A program made the translations under genes and the position numbers. The notes under the pieces are model-generated. The model was not told the DNA's origin and did no database searches. It saw nothing but the letters and a program-made list of their open reading frames with translations. Shown here piece by piece: positions 1 to 5,864 of a stretch of 7,924 nucleotides of DNA. Position 1 is the first letter of the stretch. Every line of letters starts with the position of its first letter. The stretch comes from an uncultured Flammeovirgaceae bacterium (GTDB lineage: Bacteria > Bacteroidota > Bacteroidia > Cytophagales > Cyclobacteriaceae): positions 1 through 7,924 of the forward strand of contig CAMPJM010000173.1 of the NCBI GenBank assembly GCA_946886805.1, read 5' to 3'.

Positions 1-1
1 T

Positions 2-1180
2 GAAGGGTTTGGAGAAACTTTGGGGAAAATCGGTCTGATCATTGTATTCGGGGTGATTATCGGTGCATTTTTGGAAAATTCAGGAGGTGCCTATTCGCTG
101 GCGGAGAAGATTTTAAAAGTAGTGGGACAAAAGCGTGTGGCTGCTGCAATGGGTATAATCGGGTATTTTGTTTCTATTCCCGTTTTTGCTGATAGTGGTT
201 TTATGCTCGTGTCACCGCTGAACCGAAGTCTTTCAAAAAAAGCAGGTATTTCTTTAGCGGGCCCGGCAGTGGCACTTGGTTTAGGTCTCACGGCTACCCA
301 TACACTGGTCCCCCCAACTCCGGGGCCTATTGCTGCCGCGGGAATCCTTGATGCTGATTTAGGCATCGTCATGATGATAGGCCTGCCCATAAGTGCCTTA
401 GCACTTTTTGTGGGAGTCCTTTTTGCTACAAAATATGCCGCCAAAACGTATATTGATCCGAATCCGGAAATTTCTGATGAAGAGTTGAGTACACGTTTGA
501 AACATGCGCCAGGTATTTTAAAATCTTCCATACCTATTCTGGTGCCCATTATACTTATTGTTCTTAAGTCTGTTTTTGGTAATACGGATACTTCCTCCGA
601 AACGCCTTTTCATAGCGTCGTTAATTTCCTGGGAGAACCTGTCATTGCTTTGTTTATAGGAGGCATTTTATCCTTGACCTTACCAAAAAAATTAAAGAAA
701 GACATGCTTTCCTCTCAAGGTTGGGTGGGAGTTGCACTGAGGGATGCAGCTTCGATCATATTGATTACGGGGGCCGGAGGAATTTTTGGAAAGATTTTAC
801 AAAATTCAGGCATCGCTGCGACGCTGGGGGAAACACTGGCAGATACCAACTTAAGTATTTGGTTGCCATTTTTATTAGCTGCCGCAATCAAAACGGCGCA
901 AGGCTCTTCTACGGTAGCTTTAATTACTACGGCCTCCATTATCATGCCGATGATGGGCTCGTTGGGGTTTGACTCAGAAATAGAAAAAGCAATGGTAGTG
1001 ATCGCTATTGGTGCAGGTTCGGCGGTAGTTTCTCATGCGAATGATAGCTTTTTCTGGGTGGTTACCCAAATGTCGGGGATGAATGTCAAAACTGGCTACA
1101 GACTCTATACCACTGGTACTTTTATATTGGGATTTTCAGCTGCGCTATTCCTATATTTAAGCTACCTGATTTTTGCATGA
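2..1180 (+). CDS. gntP: GntP-family gluconate/sugar-acid permease, 5'-truncated by the window edge
   Basis: This is an inner-membrane proton symporter of the GntP family, which imports gluconate and related sugar acids. The frame is open to the left edge: the six codons before the TTG at 20 read EGFGET and continue into LGKIGLIIVFG, a typical GntP internal sequence. That TTG is therefore not a start, and roughly 50-60 N-terminal residues are missing (the family is usually about 440-450 aa; 392 are visible). Family hallmarks are PVFADSGFMLVSPL, ATHTLVPPTPGPIAAA, the AQGSSTVALITTASI stretch and the late SHANDSFFWVV motif. Many hydrophobic segments separated by short loops indicate a polytopic membrane protein. 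The final helix ends at the TGA. Co-directional genes for pentonate dehydration and 2-oxoglutarate formation lie downstream, so the substrate may be a pentonate (arabinonate or xylonate), gluconate, or both. Family assignment is firm; the substrate is inferred. Confidence 0.93.
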   Translation, partial: EGFGETLGKIGLIIVFGVIIGAFLENSGGAYSLAEKILKVVGQKRVAAAMGIIGYFVSIPVFADSGFMLVSPLNRSLSKKAGISLAGPAVALGLGLTATHTLVPPTPGPIAAAGILDADLGIVMMIGLPISALALFVGVLFATKYAAKTYIDPNPEISDEELSTRLKHAPGILKSSIPILVPIILIVLKSVFGNTDTSSETPFHSVVNFLGEPVIALFIGGILSLTLPKKLKKDMLSSQGWVGVALRDAASIILITGAGGIFGKILQNSGIAATLGETLADTNLSIWLPFLLAAAIKTAQGSSTVALITTASIIMPMMGSLGFDSEIEKAMVVIAIGAGSAVVSHANDSFFWVVTQMSGMNVKTGYRLYTTGTFILGFSAALFLYLSYLIFA

Positions 1181-1274
1181 GCTACCCAAACTTATTAAAC
1201 TACTCACATTAAAAGATGAAGTTAAATGATACAAAAAAAGGCATTGATTTTACTTTATAATAAGGTGATGAAAT

Positions 1275-1334
1275 ATGAATAACTGTATCGTCCATAGGAA
1301 CGTTGGTAAACCTAGACGAGTAGCCCGTTCCTAA
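1275..1334 (+). CDS. possible short leader ORF upstream of the dehydrogenase (speculative)
   Basis: A 19-codon frame reads MNNCIVHRNVGKPRRVARS and ends in TAA. It is preceded by AAGGTG at 1262-1267, about 7 bases before the ATG. That is a better Shine-Dalgarno match than any of the large genes here has. Four of the 19 codons are arginine (AGG, AGA, CGA, CGT). The frame wholly contains the inverted repeat at 1295-1333, and its stop codon overlaps the 3' arm, an arrangement that recalls translated attenuator leaders. No known leader family was recognised, and a frame this short can arise by chance. Presence of the frame is certain; translation is a guess. Confidence 0.2.
   Translation: MNNCIVHRNVGKPRRVARS
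1295..1333. repeat. 8-bp perfect inverted repeat in the permease-dehydrogenase gap
   Basis: TAGGAACG at 1295-1302 is exactly complementary to CGTTCCTA at 1326-1333, with a 23-nt loop. The first four bases (TAGG) could instead pair with CCTA at 1311-1314, so two mutually exclusive small stems are possible. No T-run follows the 3' arm, so it is not a standard intrinsic terminator. It could be a dyad operator or an RNA element controlling the dehydrogenase and dehydratase genes downstream. The rest of the 212-bp gap is A/T-rich with no gene and no clear promoter match. Confidence 0.5.
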
Positions 1335-1392
1335 TTTAACTATTTAAGTAAACTACCAAATCTGATTTATTTTAAACATAAGACACATATTT

Positions 1393-2973
1393 ATGGAATT
1401 AACAGGTAAGAATATCATAGGCAATGAATTGTTGGGGGATGGAAAGACAATTTTCTTTGCTGTAAATCCTGCAAATGGGGAAAAAATAGCTCCGGAATTT
1501 AAAGAAGCTTCCGCGGAGGAAATAGACGCGGCAATCCGCAAAGCGAGCGAAGCATTTCAGATCTACAGAAAAAAATCAGGAAAAGAAAAAGCAGTGTTTC
1601 TGGAAACCATTGCTGATGAAATAATGGGGCTCGGTGATGCTTTGATCAAACGATGTATGGAAGAGTCTGGATTACCAGAAGCACGCCTCACCGGTGAACG
1701 GGGAAGAACGGTAAACCAACTGAAGCTTTTTGCCCAGACGCTGAAAGAAGGTTCGTGGGTTGATGCCCGCATCGATTTTGCTGATCCAGATAGAAAACCG
1801 CTTCCCAAACCAGATGTGAGGAGCATGCTTAAGGCACTTGGGCCCGTAGGAATTTTCGGAGCAAGCAATTTTCCGTTTGCTTTCTCAGTAGCAGGCGGCG
1901 ATACCGCTTCTGCTTTGGCTGCAGGTTGTAGTATTGTGGTTAAAGGCCACCCCGCGCACCCGGGCACATCGGAGATGGTGGGCCAGGCAATCATACAGGC
2001 GGTGAAAAAGTGTAACATGCCCGAAGGAACTTTCTCGCTTCTTCATGGAGCATCCATAGCAGTAGGGCAGGCAATTGTAAGACACCCTTTCATAAAAGCA
2101 ATAGGCTTCACAGGATCATTCCGTGGAGGGAAATCGCTTTTTGACGAAGCGGCAAAAAGGAAGGAACCGATACCTGTATATGCTGAAATGGGAAGTACTA
2201 ACCCGATTTTCCTGTTACCGCAAGCACTGAAGGAGCGAAAAGATGCCATTGCCCGCGACCTGGCGGCTTCTGTGAACCTCGGAGTAGGACAGTTTTGTAC
2301 TAATCCTGGTCTGGTATTTTTGCAAGAGTCCGATGAGGAAATTGAGTTTAAGAAATTACTGGCAGAAAAAATAGGAGAAGTGGGGCCGGGCGTAATGCTT
2401 ACCGAAGGAATCAGAAATAGTTACGATACTGGCGTGGAAAATCTCACCAAAATTAAAGGTGTAAATCTGCTTGCTCAGGGAAAATCAGAAACTTCGGCAT
2501 GCTACGGATCCTCGTATTTATTGCATGCCAACGCAAATACTTTTTTGGAAGAGCCTTTATTAGAAGAGGAAGTGTTTGGGCCATCTACTCTGGCCATTAC
2601 CGCTCAGAACAAAAGCGAGCTCCTGGACGCTGCCAGAAAATTGCATGGACACCTTACCATAACGATCCATGGTACGGAGGAAGATCTTCAACAACATCAA
2701 GACCTAATTGAAATACTGGAGCAAAAAGCGGGTAGGTTAACCATTGATGGATACCCGACAGGCGTAGAAGTATGCCATTCCATGGTGCATGGCGGTCCTT
2801 TCCCTGCTACCACCGATAGCAGAACAACATCTGTAGGTACTGGTGCAATATATCGTTTTGCGAGACCAGTTTGCTTCCAAAATTATCCCCAGTCATTGCT
2901 CCCTGAGGAGTTGAAAAACGAAAATCCCTTAGACATCATGCGATTAGTAGACGGTGAGTACAAGAGGAAATAA
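1393..2973 (+). CDS. alpha-ketoglutaric semialdehyde (2,5-dioxopentanoate) dehydrogenase
   Basis: This NAD(P)-dependent aldehyde dehydrogenase is predicted to oxidise 2,5-dioxopentanoate to 2-oxoglutarate, the last step of non-phosphorylating pentonate, glucarate or hydroxyproline breakdown. At 526 aa it has the usual length of this ALDH subgroup, whose style is seen in ASNFPFAFSVAGGDTASALA (starts at residue 157) and VVKGHPAHPGTSEM. ALDH landmarks are present: Asn159 in the oxyanion-hole motif, Lys184 for cofactor binding, the nucleotide-fold turn GFTGSFRGG near 238-246, general base Glu265 in YAEMGSTNP, nucleophile Cys302 in GQFCTNPG, and EEVFGP near 392-397. No catalytic residue is missing. 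The ATG at 1393 gives a full N-terminus, although the upstream region is A/T-rich without a Shine-Dalgarno sequence. Only 32 bases separate it from the dehydratase, consistent with one transcript. The neighbouring dehydratase favours a sugar-acid rather than a hydroxyproline role. Other ALDH substrates remain possible but less likely. Confidence 0.9.
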   Translation: MELTGKNIIGNELLGDGKTIFFAVNPANGEKIAPEFKEASAEEIDAAIRKASEAFQIYRKKSGKEKAVFLETIADEIMGLGDALIKRCMEESGLPEARLTGERGRTVNQLKLFAQTLKEGSWVDARIDFADPDRKPLPKPDVRSMLKALGPVGIFGASNFPFAFSVAGGDTASALAAGCSIVVKGHPAHPGTSEMVGQAIIQAVKKCNMPEGTFSLLHGASIAVGQAIVRHPFIKAIGFTGSFRGGKSLFDEAAKRKEPIPVYAEMGSTNPIFLLPQALKERKDAIARDLAASVNLGVGQFCTNPGLVFLQESDEEIEFKKLLAEKIGEVGPGVMLTEGIRNSYDTGVENLTKIKGVNLLAQGKSETSACYGSSYLLHANANTFLEEPLLEEEVFGPSTLAITAQNKSELLDAARKLHGHLTITIHGTEEDLQQHQDLIEILEQKAGRLTIDGYPTGVEVCHSMVHGGPFPATTDSRTTSVGTGAIYRFARPVCFQNYPQSLLPEELKNENPLDIMRLVDGEYKRK

Positions 2974-3005
2974 TTATCACGAAGAGGAAAAACACTTATT
3001 TATTC

Positions 3006-4727
3006 ATGTCAAGCGAAAAAAAATTTAGAAGTTCCGATTGGTTTGGAAATTCTGATAAAATGGGATTTGTACATCGTTCCTGGTTAAGGAACCAGGGATA
3101 CCCCGACGATTATTTTGATGGAAGACCTGTAATAGGAATATGTAATACCTGGTCGGAGCTTACACCCTGCAATGGCCACTTAAGAGACTTTGCTGAAATT
3201 GTCAAAAGAGGCGTTGTGGAAGCGGGAGGTTTTCCTCTGGAGTTTCCGGTCACCTCTTTGGGAGAAACAATTATGCGACCCACAACGATGTTGTTCAGGA
3301 ATCTTGCCAGTATGGATACTGAAGAAACCATAAGAGCAAACCCTATAGATGGAGTGGTCTTACTCACAGGTTGCGATAAAACAACTCCATCTACTGTTAT
3401 GGGTGCTTGTAGCGTAGACCTTCCCACAGTTGTAGTACCGGGAGGACCCATGTTAAACGGAAGATTTAAGGGAGAATGCGTAGGCTCAGGTTCGTTCAAT
3501 TGGCTCATTAAGGAAAAGCAAAAAGTAGCTAAGTACTCTGATGCAGAAATTCACGAAATGGAAATAGGGGCAGCAAGAAGCCAGGGACATTGTATGACCA
3601 TGGGAACTGCCTCCACCATGGCCTGTATGGTAGAAGCATTGGGACTAACATTACCCGGCGCCGCTGCGATACCTGCTGTAGATTCCCGAAAAAAGGTGAT
3701 GGCTCAACTTTCGGGACGTCGTATTGTGGAGATGGTGAAGGAAGATCTGAAGATCTCAAAGATCCTGACAAGAGAAGCGTTTGAAAATGCCATTGTAGTA
3801 AATGCAGCAATAGGAGGATCAACAAACTTTGTCATACATTTAATGGCTATTGCCGGACGTATTGGCATTGAACTAAATCTGGAAGATTTTGACGTTATCG
3901 GGAGTAAAATCCCTTTACTAGTAAACCTTAAGCCTTCCGGAAAGTATCTCATGGAGGACTTTTATTATGCGGGGGGACTACCTGTAGTATTAAAAGAGAT
4001 GAAAAATTATCTTCATAAGGAGGCTATTACTGTAAATGGTCGGAAAATCGGGGAGAATAATGCGGATAACGCTTGCTATAACTTTGATGTGATTGCTACG
4101 ATTGATGAACCCTTTCAAAAAGAAGCCGGAATAGCAGTACTTAAGGGTAATCTTTGTGAGGATGGCGCCATCATAAAACCTTCAGCCGCCACCCCTGCAT
4201 TGATGAAGCATATAGGGCGAGCCGTGGTTTTTGAAACTATAGAAGACTATCATAAGCGTATTGATGATCCACAACTGGATATTGACGAAACCTGCGTGAT
4301 TGTTTTAAAAGGAGTAGGGCCTAAGGGATACCCGGGCATGCCTGAAGTAGGCAATGTAGATCTGCCGGAAAAACTTTTACAAAAAGGGATAAGGGATATG
4401 GTGCGTATTTCTGATGGCAGAATGAGTGGTACAGCGGCAGGCACTGTGGTACTACACGTGTCTCCTGAGTCGTCTATTGGAGGAACACTGGCTTTGGTAA
4501 GGGATGGGGACATGATAGAGTTAGATGTCGAAAGCCGCACACTTCACGTCCATATCTCTGACGAAGAACTTTTGCAACGTAAGTCGAGCTGGGTACCACC
4601 AAAACCGATGGCAGAAAGAGGTTATGTTAAGTTTTATATAGATCACGTACAACAGGCGCACCTTGGTGCAGATCTGGATGTATTGAGGGGAGGATCAGGC
4701 TCCGAAGTAACACGGAATCTTCACTAA
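3006..4727 (+). CDS. IlvD/EDD-family sugar-acid dehydratase, L-arabinonate/pentonate type
   Basis: This cytoplasmic iron-sulfur dehydratase is predicted to convert an aldopentonate (L-arabinonate or D-xylonate) to the 2-keto-3-deoxy acid. At 573 aa it matches the sugar-acid branch of the family, with the early sequence HRSWLRNQGYPDDYFDGRPV typical of pentonate dehydratases. The likely [2Fe-2S] ligands are Cys55 (NTWSELTPCNGH), Cys123 (GCDKTTPS) and Cys196 (GHCMTMGTAST). Lys125, next to the second cysteine, is the position carbamylated for Mg2+ binding in the family. Ser474 in ISDGRMSGTA is the expected catalytic serine. GPKGYPGMPEVGN and KPSAATP are also conserved. The N-terminal domain carries the cluster and the C-terminal beta-barrel domain carries the serine. 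The close dehydrogenase upstream argues against a branched-chain amino-acid IlvD role. A loose purine-rich GAAGAGGAAA lies about 15-25 bases before the ATG. The family is firm; the exact pentonate, or possibly a hexonate, is inferred. Confidence 0.9.
   Translation: MSSEKKFRSSDWFGNSDKMGFVHRSWLRNQGYPDDYFDGRPVIGICNTWSELTPCNGHLRDFAEIVKRGVVEAGGFPLEFPVTSLGETIMRPTTMLFRNLASMDTEETIRANPIDGVVLLTGCDKTTPSTVMGACSVDLPTVVVPGGPMLNGRFKGECVGSGSFNWLIKEKQKVAKYSDAEIHEMEIGAARSQGHCMTMGTASTMACMVEALGLTLPGAAAIPAVDSRKKVMAQLSGRRIVEMVKEDLKISKILTREAFENAIVVNAAIGGSTNFVIHLMAIAGRIGIELNLEDFDVIGSKIPLLVNLKPSGKYLMEDFYYAGGLPVVLKEMKNYLHKEAITVNGRKIGENNADNACYNFDVIATIDEPFQKEAGIAVLKGNLCEDGAIIKPSAATPALMKHIGRAVVFETIEDYHKRIDDPQLDIDETCVIVLKGVGPKGYPGMPEVGNVDLPEKLLQKGIRDMVRISDGRMSGTAAGTVVLHVSPESSIGGTLALVRDGDMIELDVESRTLHVHISDEELLQRKSSWVPPKPMAERGYVKFYIDHVQQAHLGADLDVLRGGSGSEVTRNLH
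3079..3096 (+). repeat. stem-loop inside the start of the dehydratase gene
   Basis: CCTGGTT (3079-3085) and AACCAGG (3090-3096) form a 7-bp perfect stem with the tetraloop AAGG. Wobble and A-T pairs at 3077-3078 with 3097-3098 may extend it. It lies at codons 25-31, in the conserved W-L-R-N-Q-G stretch. It could slow ribosomes or mark an mRNA processing site, or it may be a by-product of the codons. The structure is visible; no function is shown. Confidence 0.3.
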
Positions 4728-4971
4728 AATATTTATTCAAATTTTGCCCTTTGGATGTACCAATGGAAATAACCTGCAACAAATTTTAATGATTTTGACA
4801 ATTTTTATCGTCGTTCAATGGCCATGCGTGTGGTAAATCATTGTGTCTTATGGCAGCCAAAGCTTGTCGGAATCAGCACATATTTCTATAAAAAGAGATT
4901 CTTTGGAACGCTGAGACCTTTTGGTTGGAACTTATTGGGGAAAATAAAAAATTCTTTCAACTGAACTCGAC
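4728..4971. other. 244-bp gap between dehydratase and regulator genes
   Basis: The gap probably carries the regulator's promoter. No terminator hairpin with a T-run follows the dehydratase stop, and no full Bacteroidota-type promoter could be fixed. On the + strand, 4773-4964 stays open for 63 codons before a TGA. The first ATG in that frame, at 4818, would give 48 aa (start MAMRVVNHCVLWQPK). The peptide matches nothing I recognise and lacks a Shine-Dalgarno sequence. Confidence 0.4.
4903..4931 (+). promoter_or_regulatory. candidate operator: direct repeat TTGGAAC, 22-bp period, upstream of the AraC-family gene
   Basis: TTGGAAC occurs at 4903-4909 and again at 4925-4931, a start-to-start distance of 22 bp or about two helical turns. 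AraC-family proteins often bind direct repeats with about that spacing, and the second copy ends 40 bases before the regulator's ATG. The first copy continues as GGAACG, which also occurs at 1297-1302 in the gap upstream of the dehydrogenase. Use as an operator is an inference. Confidence 0.25.
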
Positions 4972-5862
4972 ATGCCACAAACCCAGTTTATATTTCGGCA
5001 AGGATCTTCAAATGAACTGCACCTTTTTCCTCACATAACGGAATTTGGACTGAGAAAAAACAGTACTATTCAGCTGGGATCCTTTTCCGTGGCACGCTGT
5101 GAGAACTTCCAAATTTATTATATTATTGATGGCAAATTTGATTGGATGGTTAATCAACGTCATCAGGTGCTGTACCCAGGTGACACAGTCGTGGTATTGC
5201 CAGAACAGCAAATCGGTGGTTCAGAGGGGTATCTGGGGGTAGGCACCATTGTATTGTTAAAATTCAAGGTCGAAAAGATGGATTCCGATGGCATGGTTTT
5301 AGGCAAATGGAGCAAGCTTTCGGCGGGCGAATGCCGCACTATCGGGAAAGTACTCTTGCTAAACGACCTTCCGGTACTTACAGTTAAAGAGGTGGCTGGT
5401 ATATTGCAGGAAATGCACATGGAAATTATAAATCAGGAAATAGGGTATATAACACGCATTAATTCGATGCTCGACTCACTAGTTATTGTGATTGGCAGGC
5501 AGTCGACACGCCAGGCGAGCTTACGCCGGAGCTTTCCCCAAACTTTTATGAAGCTGGAACAAGAATTACGCAAGAACCTCGCCCACCAGTGGACGGTTGA
5601 GGAAATGGCAGCCATGGTGGGGCTCGGCACAACAGCATTCACCGAAAAGGTAAAAAATTATACGGGTTTTTCGCCGTTGAATTATCTCATCAATATAAGG
5701 ATATCAGAGGCTACAAAGATGTTGAAACAAAATAAAATTAATATAACGGCGATTGCTCTTGATTCGGGCTTTTATTCATCACAGCATTTTTCCACTACGT
5801 TTAAAAAACTTACGGGGCATACACCCGGAGAGTTTAGAAAAAGCTATACATCAAACCACTAA
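4972..5862 (+). CDS. AraC-family transcriptional regulator
   Basis: This 296-aa protein has the two-part AraC/XylS layout. Residues about 30-105 are beta-rich and cupin-like (IYYIIDGKFDWMVN, then YPGDTVVVLPEQQIGG), fitting a sugar or sugar-acid sensing domain. Residues about 110-190 form a linker with a helical dimerisation stretch. The C-terminal ~100 residues carry two helix-turn-helix units: the first near 207-231 (WTVEEMAAMVGLGTTAFTEK), the second near 257-285 (NITAIALDSGFYSSQHFSTT, then FKKLTGHTPGEFRK, the usual family signature). No residues are missing. The start at 4972 follows an A/T-rich stretch without a Shine-Dalgarno sequence. It stops two bases before the kinase start, so the two are almost certainly co-transcribed. 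It probably senses a pathway substrate or intermediate and controls the genes on either side; the target sites are unproven. Confidence 0.93.
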   Translation: MPQTQFIFRQGSSNELHLFPHITEFGLRKNSTIQLGSFSVARCENFQIYYIIDGKFDWMVNQRHQVLYPGDTVVVLPEQQIGGSEGYLGVGTIVLLKFKVEKMDSDGMVLGKWSKLSAGECRTIGKVLLLNDLPVLTVKEVAGILQEMHMEIINQEIGYITRINSMLDSLVIVIGRQSTRQASLRRSFPQTFMKLEQELRKNLAHQWTVEEMAAMVGLGTTAFTEKVKNYTGFSPLNYLINIRISEATKMLKQNKINITAIALDSGFYSSQHFSTTFKKLTGHTPGEFRKSYTSNH

Positions 5863-5864
5863 CA

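Noticed and set aside
20..22. TTG as a start codon for the permease
   Set aside because: The frame is open to the left edge and the codons before it encode conserved GntP sequence, so the gene is cut by the window.
91..549. 152-codon minus-strand frame inside the permease gene
   Set aside because: It is antisense to conserved permease sequence and has no family features, so it is a shadow frame.
1244..1261. TTGATT and TATAAT as a sigma-70 promoter
   Set aside because: The spacer is only 6 bases, far from about 17, and the likely phylum uses a different consensus.
1295..1333. Inverted repeat as a Rho-independent terminator of the permease
   Set aside because: The loop is 23 nt and no T-run follows either arm.
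1563..2018. 151-codon minus-strand frame inside the dehydrogenase gene
   Set aside because: It is antisense to the conserved ALDH core and has no features of its own.
3006..4727. Dehydratase as biosynthetic IlvD (valine/isoleucine)
   Set aside because: The N-terminal HRSWLRNQGYPDDYFDGRP style and the neighbouring semialdehyde dehydrogenase and permease point to the sugar-acid branch.
4790..4797. TGATTTTG as a Bacteroidota -7 promoter element (TAnnTTTG)
   Set aside because: It has one mismatch and no TTTG or TTG at the right distance upstream, so it is not better than chance in this A/T-rich gap.
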